Source: Pogona vitticeps
Lineage: Eukaryota; Chordata; Lepidosauria; Squamata; Agamidae
Length of the DNA stretch: 64,000 nt
Assembly (NCBI RefSeq): GCF_051106095.1
Contig: NC_135785.1
Span: 93,475,001 to 93,539,000, forward strand
Reading direction: 5' to 3'
Shown: piece by piece, positions 48,591 to 60,150 of the stretch
Layout of the letters: every line of letters starts with the position of its first letter
How positions within the stretch are numbered: the first letter of the stretch is position 1
The notes under the pieces: generated by a model
Told to the model about the DNA's origin: nothing
Seen by the model: only the letters and a program-made list of their open reading frames with translations
Databases searched by the model: none
Position numbers and translations under genes: made by a program

Positions 48591-51028
48591 TTGCCCCTGG
48601 CAATAACTCTTGACAAAAATCAAGTTAAAATGCCTTAAAATGTCCTTTAAGGGAAGTAAAGCAAAAACATTACTCATTCCACACAAAAAGCAACTGCAAT
48701 CCAATTTGTTACATTACTTTTGAAGTAACATAGTGTCATTACATCCTTACTCTGCTGAAAGGTAACAAGTACTCATTCATTAGTTAGAGGTAACAGTATT
48801 ACTTGTAACATTCATTTCGAGCACTTGTAATTGCCTACTACAACACATTTTTTGCAAAATCGTAAATATTTGATCAGCTCAGACTTCTGGCAGGACTGAT
48901 CTGCCCCCCCCCTTCCTCCCAGCTCTTGTGTGAGGATAAAAAAAGGAGCGGGGGGGGCAGGGGAGAGCTCTGGCAGGCATGCAGACCTCCAACAAATCAC
49001 ACACACCCCCAAAGGAATGTAATTCTGTAGCCATCCTTGATCCATGTTGCCTGCCCTGACAGATACAGTAACTTTTCAAGCTCTAGGATTTGCAATTTGA
49101 GCCCTTTTACTGGAAAAGCCAAATGCTGGACTATGTTAAAATGCATGTGCTCTATAACTAAGAACCGTCAAGAACATATTCAACAGGGACGAGCAACATC
49201 TAGCCCTCCTAATATTGTTAGACAGTGATTTCTATGATCTCTGATGATGATCTGCTACCTGTGGCAAAGGGACCAGCTTACTTCTCCTCAACTCATTCCA
49301 TCTACAACAGATGAATTGACTTGATTCTTGCTTCATCACTATGGTGCAATATTCTTCACCATCCTAGATGTCATCTGGCCATCTTGTGTGATGTAGGACA
49401 GACTGCTCTATTCAACAGCTAAGGAAAACAGGCAGAGGTGACTATTCCTACCACCTTTATACCACCTGATCTGACAGCCTCAATCTGCCTAAAATTGGGG
49501 CTGGATGTGGTCCTCCTAACTGACTATGCTGGCTAAGGCTGACTGGAGTTGCAGTCTAATATCTGGGGGGCAGGTACAAGTTACTTATTCCAGAGGTACA
49601 ACATAACTAAAGCCAAACTACTTCCCCCCCCGTACCTGACACATATTCTTTTCTCACCTGCATTAGCACACACTTATATCACACTTTTGCACAATGTTTG
49701 GTTACACAAGTAACACAATTACTATGCTTAGTTCTGTTTTCACCATTACCTCAGGAGTTCTACAGTTCATAACAAAAAATTAAGACAAATCAGAATCCAC
49801 GTTACACTCACAACATGCGTGAAAAACTGGGGAAGGAAATCCAATGTTTACCAATCTTAGGCTGTGGTTGTATACCTACCTACCTGGGAGTAGTCTTGCT
49901 AAACTCAATGGAGCTTACTTCTGAGTAGATATGTATAGGATTGCACTGCAGACATCTTTCATCCCAAAATGGTTAAGTGCAGTGAGAGGTAATTAATCTA
50001 TGTTAAGTGCTCTTGAATACATACCCAATAGATTATTGGAGAATGGGTTACAAGGGAAGAGTTATCCATCCTTCAAGACATGTTTATAACAGCATTTTAA
50101 ATCAAAGGATTCCCACTGTTAATTTTACACCTAGCAGAAACACTGCAAGAAATGGATTGTGTTAGCTGCAATCAATTTAAACACTACTGGTTTTAATGGG
50201 ACTATTCTAGGTAGGAATAACATCAGATTTAGCCCAAGGGAGTGACTATGGTTTCTAGAGTGGTTTCTATCTCACATTATTTCTTTTACAAGGGTTACTC
50301 CAGAGTGGCTATTCCAGAAGCCTAGGGCAAAACTTCTAACCACAAGAAAATTTCTACTGACAGCAGCAAATGTGGAGCAAATGCATCTGATGTGGAAACC
50401 TCCAGGCTTTTCCCAATAACTTGACAAAAAGGAAGCATCATATATTCCCTTTTGTTTTAATGGGTGGGAAAGATGAGCACATGATGGCTTGGCTGGATTA
50501 TGCTCTCATGTTTTACCCTTAACCTGTTGTTCACACTACTACCCATAGTGCAATTATGTCACCTAGACCCTAGACAAAGCCAAAGGGAGGGAATCACAAC
50601 ACCAGAAAGGGAGAGGCAGGGATCTATCATGGTTCAGCTGGAGCGAGACTATATGAATCACGGGCCACATATGGAGAGAAATACAGTACTCTCCTTTTAA
50701 GGCTGCAATGTAATATACAATACAATAATGCTGCAATTCAAATATACATTTCCTTGGGAATAATTCTCACTGGAACTTATTTTCGAGTGACTTTCACAGG
50801 ATTTTAGGTTTGGGGTTTTTTTAAAAGAAATTTCATGGCACAAAGGTGTATGAAGCAAAGGAAGTCAAACACACACAGAAGCATGAAATGTCTAAGACAC
50901 CTGCTATAGGGGAAAGGGGTTGCCAGCTGTTCTGTCGTTTCAGCTATTCAAAGGCTTTTAATGATAAGTGGACCTCACTGCATGGGTACATTAGGGAACG
51001 CTCAACATTGAAGGACATATATAAACAG

Positions 51029-51246
51029 GCTGGATAGCACAATGAGTTAGGTACCTGGCTGTGGAGGGAGAGGGAGTTCAATCCCTCACTGTACCTTGTA
51101 GAAGAGTACAGTGAGGGCCAAGAGTACAGCCTTGGACCAAATTGCACAGTCCCAGGGCACCCTGGAAGAATGTTCAATAACTTCTAAGTTTTCTGTATTT
51201 AGGAAATCCTGGAAAGGGTTACCATAAGTCAGAGTTGACATGTTAT
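51029..51246 (+). mobile_element. tRNA-type SINE, near full length
   Basis: Head GGATAGCACAATGAGTTAGG, B-box-like GAGTTCAATCCC, body CACAGTCCCAGGGCACCCTGG, tail GGGTTACCATAAGTCAGAG then TTGACATG. It lies about 1 kb downstream of NEUROG3. Confidence 0.7.
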
Positions 51247-52203
51247 GTCAATGAAATAAAATATGTAGACACACACCCAAAAAGCTAAAGAATCATGATA
51301 TCACAGGCATACACCATCCAAGATTTGCCTATGATACAAAGCTAGATTTCATTCTGCAATCATCACTTTTGTTTGGTACCATCTAAAACTCAATGCTGCC
51401 ATTTGAACAGTAGGAAAATGCATTTTTCTCCAGATTGTACTACATGGCAGAGGAGGTCAAGTAATCTGAATGAATTTCCTTCCAGCATCGGGAGGGGAGG
51501 GAGTGATGTCCAGGTTCCATCCTTCCAGAAATTCCTCCACCGCAAAGCCGGTCTTCCCTTAGGAGTGGGCTGTGCTGCGGTTGAAGGCTGATGGGTGTGA
51601 GATACATAGCCCAACACCTAGATAGCCATAAATTGTTCCCCCATCTGAGGAGATGAATTTGGGGAGTGCTTCCCCCCCAACCCCAGTGTGGGCTGATTCC
51701 TTGTCACCAAGCCAGGGGCAGTGGGGTCCGCAGGCCCATTTGCACTGAACCTCGCCTCAGCTCACTAGTAGGGCCCACCTCAGCCAAGGGTGTAAAGCTG
51801 TCATACATTTGATGAATTTTAACTATATATCTATCCCATTCTTTACATTATTTTTTGTTTTGTTTTGTTTACCCCTCTTCCCAAACAATAAAGGGGGGGG
51901 CTCGCACTGTGAAATGGCCCAGGCCTCATCGGAGCCCTCATCTGAGCGGGCCTGCTCGTCCATCGCGTGCCAGGCGTTGTCTGCGGCCTCCCTCGTGGCC
52001 AGAGCGGAGCGGGGTCGGGGGAGAGTGCAAGGCGAAGTGGCGGGAAGCGTCCCACTTAAGGCAAAAAAAAGGTCGGGGGCGTTAGGAAAAGGGCGGGCGC
52101 TCTCCGGTGTGGCCCGCCCGGGGCCAGGCACAGTCTGTTGGGCAGCCTCGCCTCGCCTCACGTCCGAGACTCCGGGCAAACATGTCCGAAGGGAAGGCGG
52201 CGC
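51247..52203. other. NEUROG3 downstream region and 3' UTR
   Basis: 51900-52203 is CpG-rich and probably 3' UTR. No canonical AATAAA is seen on the minus strand between 51800 and the stop, so the poly(A) site is not located. An AATAAA on the plus strand at about 51886 is in the wrong orientation for NEUROG3. Confidence 0.5.
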
Positions 52204-52917
52204 TCACATGAAGTCGGCGAAGGCCGCGTGCCTGAGGCAGCCTGCCGGGGCCCCGCCGCCGCCTCCTCCGGGCGCCTGGAGGAGGCGTCCCCCTTTCGTG
52301 GACTCGGCAGGGCTGAGGCTGCCCTCTGGCGAGGCGGGCGAGTAAAGCGAGTCCCACTGGCCGGGCCAAAGGGCCAGGCTGTCGGGGCCGCCGCCGCCGC
52401 AGGTGCCGAGCGACTGGAAAGCGCCCTCGGGGCTGGGCCCGGCGCCCAGGACGCTCTGGTCGGCCAGGCGGAGGGTCTCGGTGAGGGCCCAGATGTAGTT
52501 GTGGGCGAAGCGCAGCGTCTCGATCTTGGTCAGCTTGGCGTCGTCGGGGAAGGTGGGCAAGACGCCGCGCAGGGCGTCCAGGGCCGAGTTCAGGTTGTGC
52601 ATCCGATTCCGCTCGCGGTCGTTGGCCTTCATGCGGCGGCTCCTCTTGGCCTTGCTCAGCCCCAGCCCTTCGCCTTTGCCGCGGCCCCGACGGCCTTTCG
52701 CTTTCCTGGCAGGACAGCCGCCTTCCGAGGGCGAGGGCGGCCGCTCTCCCGTCGCCCGCTGAAAGCGGCAGGGCCTTGGAGAGGTAGGCAGGCTGCCGGC
52801 GGCCAGCGAGGGCGAGGACGAGAAGGAGCAGGCGTCGTCGTCGCAGATGCCCGAGAAGACCGGCTCTCCCTCGCTGGTCCCCTGGGAGGCTGGAGACGAG
52901 GCCGTCTTGGGAGACAT
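52204..52917 (-). CDS. NEUROG3: Neurogenin-3, proneural bHLH transcription factor
   Basis: A 237-residue protein (human about 214) in one coding exon. Residues about 94-152 are the bHLH: a basic region with [20 protein letters not shown], then the loop [13 protein letters not shown] and helix 2 [39 protein letters not shown] and the C-terminal [17 protein letters not shown] plus the FADFM end match NEUROG3 rather than NEUROG1 or NEUROG2. The N-terminus is Ser/Pro-rich with an acidic CDDDAC patch; residues 70-93 are Lys/Arg/Gly-rich. A run of six glycines (about 217-222) and a longer tail explain the extra length. The family binds E-boxes as a heterodimer with E proteins and specifies endocrine cells of pancreas and gut. 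The start is fixed by a splice acceptor (TTGCAG) ending one base before ATG. No damage seen. Confidence 0.96.
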   Translation of the reverse strand: MSPKTASSPASQGTSEGEPVFSGICDDDACSFSSSPSLAAGSLPTSPRPCRFQRATGERPPSPSEGGCPARKAKGRRGRGKGEGLGLSKAKRSRRMKANDRERNRMHNLNSALDALRGVLPTFPDDAKLTKIETLRFAHNYIWALTETLRLADQSVLGAGPSPEGAFQSLGTCGGGGPDSLALWPGQWDSLYSPASPEGSLSPAESTKGGRLLQAPGGGGGGAPAGCLRHAAFADFM

Positions 52918-53505
52918 CCTGCAAGGGAGAGGAGACGGCCGGAGGCCACCTTAGTGTCCGCGTCGAGCCAGGGGAGTTTGGGGATCGGGCGGGATCACTG
53001 GCGCAGGGGCAGCCCTGGAAGGGCACCAGGACGTGTGGGATCGGGGAGCAGGGGGCGGTCAAGAGGAACCTGCCCATCAGCTGAAGGGCAAGAGGTTGGG
53101 AGGAGAGGTGGGCTTGAACGTGCCCCATCGTGAAATTTAAGAACTCTGTTTCTGCAAAGAGAGCCCGGGGGGGGGGGGGACAGAGATGCAATCTTAGCCC
53201 ATGAACATCTTTGACAAAACTTTTGACGACGCGCGCGAGAAGGAGATCACCCGTGAGCGTACCTGCAGCGCCTTCACCTCTGCCCAGGTCCTGGGGGATC
53301 AAACTAGAACAGGAACAAGAAGTGACTTCTGTGGGTTCCCACGCGCCTCAAGGCAGCCAGCCAGACCTCGAAAGACGAAACAAGCAGATCTCCTTACCTG
53401 CGCGCCGGTGGCGAAGCTCTCGCCTCCGGAGGCTGCCCAGCTTTGCTGTCGGAGAAGAGAGCGCTTTTTCCCCCCGACGGCTGCAAAGTGGAGGCTGCCG
53501 CTCGG
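52918..53505 (-). other. NEUROG3: NEUROG3 non-coding exon 1 and 5' UTR intron
   Basis: Exon 1 runs from the inferred start near 53500 to 53398, with a strong donor CGCAG|GTAAGG (GT at 53397-53396). The intron of 479 bp ends at the acceptor CCCTTGCAG (AG at 52920-52919), and exon 2 opens with G then ATG. A two-exon structure with all coding sequence in exon 2 is the known NEUROG3 layout. The start coordinate is inferred from the TATA box and could be off by some bases. Confidence 0.75.
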
Positions 53506-53880
53506 GCACACGCCTGCCTTGGGGCCCCTATTTATAGCGCACGGAGACAATGCGGGATTTCCTGGTCTGGGCAGCAAGCAGCAGCGTGCGGTGCATTCTC
53601 GGTCGGGTCCTCCGCCTTCCTCGCCCCCGCCCCCGTCCGCCCCCCCCCCCCGCTGCCCGTGCCCGCGCGCGCCCTGTACAGTTTTGGCACGCTTGATCTT
53701 ATCAGCCCGGCTTGGAGCGTGCCTATCTCGCCACCTCCTGCTTGGGAGAAGCCAATCAGCGAGCCGCCTCCGAGCCGAGCCACGCGAGCCCCTCGCACAG
53801 CTGGCAGCCCCACAAAGACCGGGGGGGGGGTTGCAAAGATTTGGCAGTTCCCACCACCTCCTTTGCTTCTGCAGCAACAG
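53506..53880 (-). promoter_or_regulatory. NEUROG3: NEUROG3 core promoter within a CpG island
   Basis: On the minus strand TATAAATA occupies 53536-53529, about 30 bp before the inferred start. CCAAT lies at 53752-53756 on the plus strand (about 250 bp upstream), and a GATA-like TTATCAG lies near 53699-53705. The CpG-rich zone spans about 51.9-53.8 kb and covers the coding exon. Poly-G/C runs at 53640-53651 and 53820-53830 are prone to sequencing error. Confidence 0.75.
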
Positions 53881-53944
53881 CAGGAGCTCCAGGGGCACTA
53901 GGTGTGCATGCTAAAGGCACAACTTCTTTGGCTTTAACTGCTAC

Positions 53945-54014
<70 letters not shown>
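53945..54014. repeat. (GAT)n trinucleotide microsatellite
   Basis: About 23 uninterrupted GAT units, roughly 0.45 kb upstream of the inferred NEUROG3 start. Apparent poly-Asp and poly-Met frames here are products of the repeat. Confidence 0.95.
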
Positions 54015-54015
<1 letters not shown>

Positions 54016-54157
54016 CCAGGGAGACAGCTGCGCAGTGAGAGCGCTGCGTGCCTTAGAACGGGTTTCAAAAAGAGAATTCCTGAAAATATTCCTTGCAAAA
54101 AATGCTTGCTCTTAAAATATGCTAAGTTTTTTTTTCTGTTTTCACTTTCTTGCTATA

Positions 54158-54300
54158 TGGGGTCCGGTGGCTTCGGTATGATGGCGACCCTATGAATGAA
54201 TGGACTTCAAAAGGTACTGTCATTAAGAATCTCAAGGCTGAGGCTTCTTTGTTATTGAATTGGTGCATTTTCAGTTTAGTCTTCAGTATATCCAAGGCAG
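54158..54300 (+). repeat. Decayed interspersed repeat (TGGCGACCC type)
   Basis: GGCTTCGGTATGATGGCGACCCTATGAATGAATGGACTTC resembles the widespread amniote SINE tail that reads TTATGGCGACCCTATGAAT. It is followed by TCTCAAGGCTGAGGCTTC. Family name not certain. Confidence 0.45.
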
Positions 54301-57000
54301 TACAGTAACAAGCTGATCATTGGAGATAAAATAAATGGGAAGACACATGGCAAAAGGAGGAGGACTTGGCTGAAGGCTGCAGAGAGAGGCTTGGATCCAA
54401 CCCCACATCCTTGTTTAAAACCAGTGCATCCAAAGTCAAAATACCCATGGTGACCTTCTAAGGTAGGACAGGAGGAGGAAGGAGGAGGAAGAAGAAAGCT
54501 TGGGAAAGGTACTTTTCTGGGCTACAGCTCCCAGTATCCACCCACATTTCCTGCTCTTTTGGTTGGTGGAGTCTTGTCCCCAGATTTTACCCATTTCGTA
54601 AGATGATCAAAGGAAAAGTCTTTAAACTTTACTTAGTCTTCTCTATCATAGCCACACAAAAACAGAGATATACATGCACATATAGTGTACACACAGTGAG
54701 AGTGTCTGAAATAACACCCCTGTGAGCAGAATTCTTGCAGGGATCAGTGACAAGTTTTTAGACAGTTGGATGCCCAGTGTAGGAAGACTAAAACCCTGCA
54801 AGGAATACATGTATTTAGCTCTGCAGCAGACTATTGCCTAAAAGGGGCATGAAGGCAACAACTTGCTGCTTATATTTATCTCCAGAATTGTGACCTGCTA
54901 TTCAAAAAGTTACGCTGCTCTTGAATGTGGAGGTGCCATTTAACAGCCATAATTAATTATCACTGATCTTTTTAATGAATTTGTTCAATTCTTTTGTTTT
55001 TGTTTCAGCTAATGGCAATTCTAAGGTTTAATTATGTGAGATCTCTCTCTCTCCCCGTCCCTCTTGAGGAAAACAACAACACTGTTCTGGGGAAATCACA
55101 GAAGTAAATTCTGAGTCCAAAACAGTAAGATGCACACCTACTGGATTTTGCAAATGGAAACTCAGGTTGGAATTTTGAATCTCGTACTGGAGGATTTTTT
55201 TTTAACACTAACATTTGCGTCAGGCTAGATATTAGCATGCTCGGTGGAGTAGTGAGGGTAGCTGACCAAGCAGAATGGTACAACTCCAAGCTCTTGTTCT
55301 ACATGCAGTCCAACACAACAAAGCCTATTTTAGCCACTAAATACTGTTTGTGGAGGCAGAGGAAGTCAGCTGTTATGTTTGACAGCAAGAACCAGCAGAT
55401 TTTATGCACAGTCTCTTTTGAGCATAAACAATCTATCTGGTCACCATGTATGGCAAGGGCAACATTACTACTGAAGGGTGTAATTGGAATTTGTGTTTTT
55501 AGTTGATTACTAAACATTTGGAGCTTGGACAATTGCCAACCCCAAAATACCAAAGTCCAGTGCAATTGTATAGGCAGAAAACACCTTCCATAAGTTGAAA
55601 TCCTCCACACATTCACCTGGGAGTGAGTCCCACCAAATGAATTTGACCTTGTTTCTGAGTAAAACCTGCAGAAATCTGACTGCTTGCAGTGAAGAATGAT
55701 GGGTTCTGTGTAACTTCAAAGCTAGTATAATCTTAAACAATTCTTAGACATTCCTCCAATAAAAGATTTGTCACTATCACCAACATTTATCTCCAGTTTG
55801 CTCAGTATGGCTTTTGCACAGCAAATGATTTTATTCACAACTCTTGCTTTCTAGTTGGACCATCCACATGTGCCCTACACATTGCCCTACTGGAGTTTCT
55901 GAAGGTAGTCCAGACGTGTCCATCAACCTACATGGCCTGTGTAGCATTCACCATATGAAAGGGGTGGGGGCTGATCCATTAGGCCAAGTGAGGTCCTATC
56001 CCATTTCAGGCTCAAGCTAACCTCAGTGAATCTACTCCCACCTGCCTCTTTACCACTGGCAGAGGGTCATGATCCCAGCTATATCCCTCTCCTGCTGTGT
56101 GTATGGATAAATATCTGTGTCTATGTACATTTCCATGTTTGTCCTGATTGTGCCTGTAACCTTGCCTCTACCTGTCTCTGCTGGGCCTCCCACCCTAGCA
56201 ATTACAGTGAGCACTAGCCCACTGCTGTATGAAAGTGGTTCCCATAAGCCCAGAAGCCACTGGCAATGGTGAGGCTAAAAATATTGTAAATAAATAAATA
56301 AAATTTTAAAGTAAAATAAACAAAGGGGGAAATGCAAGCCAGCATCTTGTCTTTTTCCAGAGCTTTTTGCTGAGCTCCCAGAATACCTGCTCCAAACACA
56401 AAGTGGAAGATAGGTGTCTGGCACATGGGGTGCATTATGTGATTGTGTAAAACATTAGAACATTTTTATTCTTAGAAAAAAAATATGTTGAATTAGATTA
56501 GGGATGGGAAAGGTACAGAGTACCAGATACCATCAGCCCTAACCACCATGGCCAATCATGAAGGGTCATGAGATTTGCAGTCCATCAACATCTGGATTGC
56601 CACCAATTTTCTCTGCCTGAGGTAGGTGGATCTCTGGTTTGATGCAATGAGATTGTTCTTGCCACTTTCCCAAGGGAAGTGTCTCTTGGACACACCACCA
56701 GAGAGTCTTCTAAACAACAGTGGAAAATGTGCCACGTAGAAAATTGGAAACATTACAAGTTGTTCCTTCTACTGCAGTGCAATGTGATGTATGTTATGCA
56801 AGTAGGAAGCAAAGGATCTTGGTGTTGAGAAGTTGCTTAAAATATCTTCTTTGGGAAACAAACAGTCTAAATCTTGTCTACTCAAAAAGAAGCAACGTTT
56901 ACTTAAATGGAATTAAAACACAGGTCAATAGGATTAGGATTGCAGCCTAAAACCCCCTGAGCCGCTTTCACTCGACTCCATTTACTCTCTTTTTCGTTGA
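54301..57000. other. NEUROG3 upstream DNA, no gene seen
   Basis: Mostly unique AT-rich DNA. A palindromic GGGAGTTG-type repeat remnant lies at 56500-56605. A homeodomain-type CATAATTAATTATC occurs near 54947-54960. The motif CAGGTCAATAGGATTAGGATTGCAGCC at 56920-56947 belongs to a common squamate repeat. Confidence 0.5.
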
Positions 57001-60000
57001 TGTGATTCTCCCCTGTTGAAAAAGGCAGCCTCCCTGTCCTTCCTCCTTCTCCCTCTCCCTCCCTCTCTTTCTCTCTGACTTGTAAAAGCAACCGCTAGAT
57101 TTGAGTTTTGCATAGACAGCTTGTTTGGGGGAGTAAAAACCTTTGGCCAAACAAGCTAACTGTCAGGAAGTGTTTAAAGTTAAACATGCATATAAGTCAG
57201 GAACAGAAACAAAGGCGTTGGCATGGTGCCACGGGCAAAAGATGCAACCAGAAACCAAAGGAAAACGCGTCCGTGAGGACCGCGAACAATGGAATGCGGG
57301 CTCAACAGTTGGCTTTCCTCTGCGCGCACCTGCTTCCAACCTGCGCCGCTGAGGGGACCTCCGTTCCCCTGCTCAGAGGGACGTGAGGCTCGTTCTGAGG
57401 CCTCCTTTGCATTCAGAGTGGTCAGATAATTACCTCTGGAAACACAAGAATCAAAAGATTTTATTTGGCTAATGGCGGTGGAAAAATAATTCTACCGCAA
57501 AAACTCTCCACCAGTTTAGTAAATTAAAAGCAAAACAGACAGCCTCGCCGAAAGAGGGATGTCTGAGCTGCCCACAATCCCGGACGCATCCAGAAAGGAG
57601 GTGGGTTGAAGCAGCAGGACAGCCTGGATCTTTAGTAGGAAGCTCGTGTTCGGGACTCTAAAGTCAAAATATGGTTTTGATTTATAAAAATTGCCCCTGA
57701 CCAAAGAAAAGGAAGAAGTACTTCGGTGCGCAAAAATGACCCCGGGTTTTTTGCGCAATTGCTCCTCCAAACTTCGGGAGCTGTCACTCCGCAAGTCGGA
57801 TTTTCCTGCCTCAGAAGTGAGCGACCAATTTGGTGGGCTTTTCTCATGCTTGGAGGGCTCGGGAGAGCTGAGATCGGAATGGGGCTGAAATTTCTGGCAA
57901 GCCCCAAGGGCGAAATTGGGTGCCTTTTCTGGGTTCCATTTCCCTTCTCCAAAACCATTCCCAATTTGGCGGTGGATTATTCCCGGACTGGAATCTGTCA
58001 ACGATCCCTATGTGGAAAGCAGTGGTGCTGAAACAGCTCCTTCTCCTGAGCTCGAACGGAAAACTGTGGCATACTGCCGTTTGCTTGATGCGACAGGTAG
58101 CTGGAGGGCCCCCAGGTGCCCCTTTACGCACGGCTCTCTCCAAAAGCGCAGGGGAGAGGCAGAGTTTAGCGGGAGGCTACTGCATTTGGCGACAGCCGTT
58201 AGGTTCCCTTCGCTCGCTCGCTCGCTCGCTCTCCCCGCTTCCAATAAGGGATCTGAAAGGCTCGTCGTCTTCTCTCCCCTCCCCCCCCCGGAGATTGAAA
58301 GTGAGGTGGGGGAGAAAAAGAGGGACTTGTCTTCCCTCTCGAAATTCGCGTGCCCTTTTAGATTTGCAACAAGGGAGCCGAGAGGGAGGGGGAAAGCCTG
58401 AATAGCCCTGGCAGATTTTTCTGCTTGCACACAAATGGATGACAAAAATCTGGTGAGCGAGTTACCAACCCCTTAGACTGCCCACTTCAAACGTCCTCCA
58501 AACAAAAGCGGAAGAGGGAAAAGAAAGCCCCACCTGGTAGCACTGTTTGCTAAAATAATAATAAATAGATTTCGTTTAATAAATAATGACAAGAGATTGT
58601 AAAGTGGAGTGCTTTGGGGAAACATTAATCATGAGGCTGGGGGCAGCCATCACCTGCTCAGGAAAACAAGGCGACCTTATTGTTAGATCACCTTCCCTCC
58701 CTTCCCCTCAAGCCTCCTCCCTCCCCTCCCCTTTGTGCCATTTTTTTCCGATAACTTCTCTCCAATCACCACCATTGGCTGGTCGGTTCTGTTTACTCAT
58801 ACTTAGCATAACAAGCGCAATATTACCACAAAACGTGATAAAAATCGACCGGGGTGAGGAAGGGGGGGCTGCATTGGCTTCTTCCTCACACCTGTCCGGG
58901 CAGCTTGCATGCCTGGCTGGCATTAAATGGCCCTTCCAGTTGGGGCCCTTCTGGCGTTTACATTGGCCTTCCCTTCTGCTACTTTATAACAGGTTTACTG
59001 CAATCCCTATCGCCCCGTCCTATTTGTCTTATTTTATTGAAACCATATGGTAACCAGAAGAGCCGAGCATCCCACCTTTCGCCTGCCAGGCGTCAGGGAA
59101 AGGTTTGTACAATCTGGCCTTTTGCTTTGCAAGGCGGCCGCCGCCGCGACCAACTGGTGCTGTTTAATTTGAGGAGGACTTGTGGAGATAACAGGGCCCG
59201 TCTGGCCTCCCTTTCCCATATGCACTCCCAGTGTCAATACAGGCAGGCACACACACACACAAGGACACAGGGTGTGGGTGTGCGGAAATCAGAGTAGCAT
59301 CAAGCCTTTCGAAGCTCGAACGGGTCTTTCTTACGCATTTTGGCCAGGGGAGAGGGCCGCCAGGTGTGCCTTTCTTCGGCTAACCCAGGGCGCATGTGGA
59401 ACTCTTGGGAAAGGAGAGACAGGCAGACACACCACACACACATACACACGCGGACCCTCACACGAAGCAAGGAAACGGAGGGCTAGTCCAAGATGGGCAG
59501 AGCTTTATATTTACACATGCACGCACACACAAGACACGCGCCAGAGTTCCCATTCAAGCGAGCGACAAACGGACCTTTGAGAGGAGCCGAGCGGCGCTCA
59601 AAGGCCGGGAAGGTGCAGGCGCGCAACCGAACACCTGTTGCGCCCACGGAGACTTCTCAGCGTCTCGCTTTCCCCCATCTCGCCCTCCAAGGCAGGAGCT
59701 GGTGAGGAGGGGAGGCCTCAGCCAGAAACCGTGATTTGTGGGGCCATATGTTGAGCGACTGCATATGCATGCTCTTCAGAAGCCCATAGAAAGAACAGCT
59801 GCTGCTCCCGACGTACCTACCCAACGCCGGGCAGCCACCTCTTTGCCTCCTCCTCGGTTTTTCTCGCTGCCTTACAGAAATGACACACCCCCGCTCGTCT
59901 TACTGAAAACAAGGAGTCTTTGGGGAAGAAGATACTTTATTGTCTAGAACGACAAATGTCCTTTATTCCTCCCTTTCCCTTCTCAACTCCATCACTCGCC

Positions 60001-60150
60001 AGGCGTGTGCTTTGGGGACGCAAGAAGGCGCCGCGCAAAGTGCACGAAGGGGCTGCTCAGGCCTGGAGAAAGAGAACAGCTGAATAGGGACCAGGTGATA
60101 GGATGAGTTAGGGAAAAACTCACACACACACAAGAATCCACCTGTCTCCA
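57001..60150. other. Moderately GC-rich unique upstream region
   Basis: Unlike its neighbours this 3 kb is free of recognised repeats except short CT, (CTCG)n and CA runs (57030-57075, 58208-58230, 59247-59262, 59430-59445). CpG is raised, and open frames on all strands look like composition effects with no family resemblance. It could hold an unannotated first exon or regulatory DNA. Confidence 0.45.
58560..59060. promoter_or_regulatory. Candidate NEUROG3 upstream enhancer
   Basis: About 5.1-5.6 kb upstream of the inferred NEUROG3 start. It contains CATTAATCATG (homeodomain/HNF1-like, about 58623-58633), CACCTG E-box (about 58652), inverted CCAAT boxes at 58762-58766 and 58774-58778, FOXA core TGTTTAC at 58790-58796 and ONECUT-like AAAAATCGA at about 58840-58848. 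FOXA2, HNF1 and HNF6 are known regulators of mammalian NEUROG3. The enhancer call is inference. Confidence 0.4.

Larger units (their letters stand above)
46181..51028. other. Gene desert
   Basis: No gene. Contents: microsatellites at 46.70 and 48.51 kb, a near-palindrome at about 47525-47553 (GTTGTTATT ... AATAACAAC), poly-G near 47958-47966, and a decayed repeat at 49880-49960 (CTCAATGGAGCTTACTTCTG ... ATAGGATTGCA), which is a very common squamate repeat motif. Confidence 0.5.

Noticed and set aside
52204-52917. Assignment as NEUROG1 or NEUROG2
   Set aside because: The bHLH has [19 protein letters not shown] and the tail has [15 protein letters not shown] and FADFM, which fit NEUROG3. Linkage to FAM241B agrees.
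52082-53302. 406-codon minus-strand and 331-codon plus-strand frames over NEUROG3
   Set aside because: These are shadow frames of the GC-rich NEUROG3 exon and its CpG island; only the neurogenin frame shows a conserved domain.
53712-54195. Proteins with poly-Asp or poly-Met runs
   Set aside because: Produced by reading the (GAT)n microsatellite.
57001-60150. A further protein-coding gene upstream of NEUROG3
   Set aside because: Open frames here lack family motifs and consistent splice signals, so I treat the region as non-coding.
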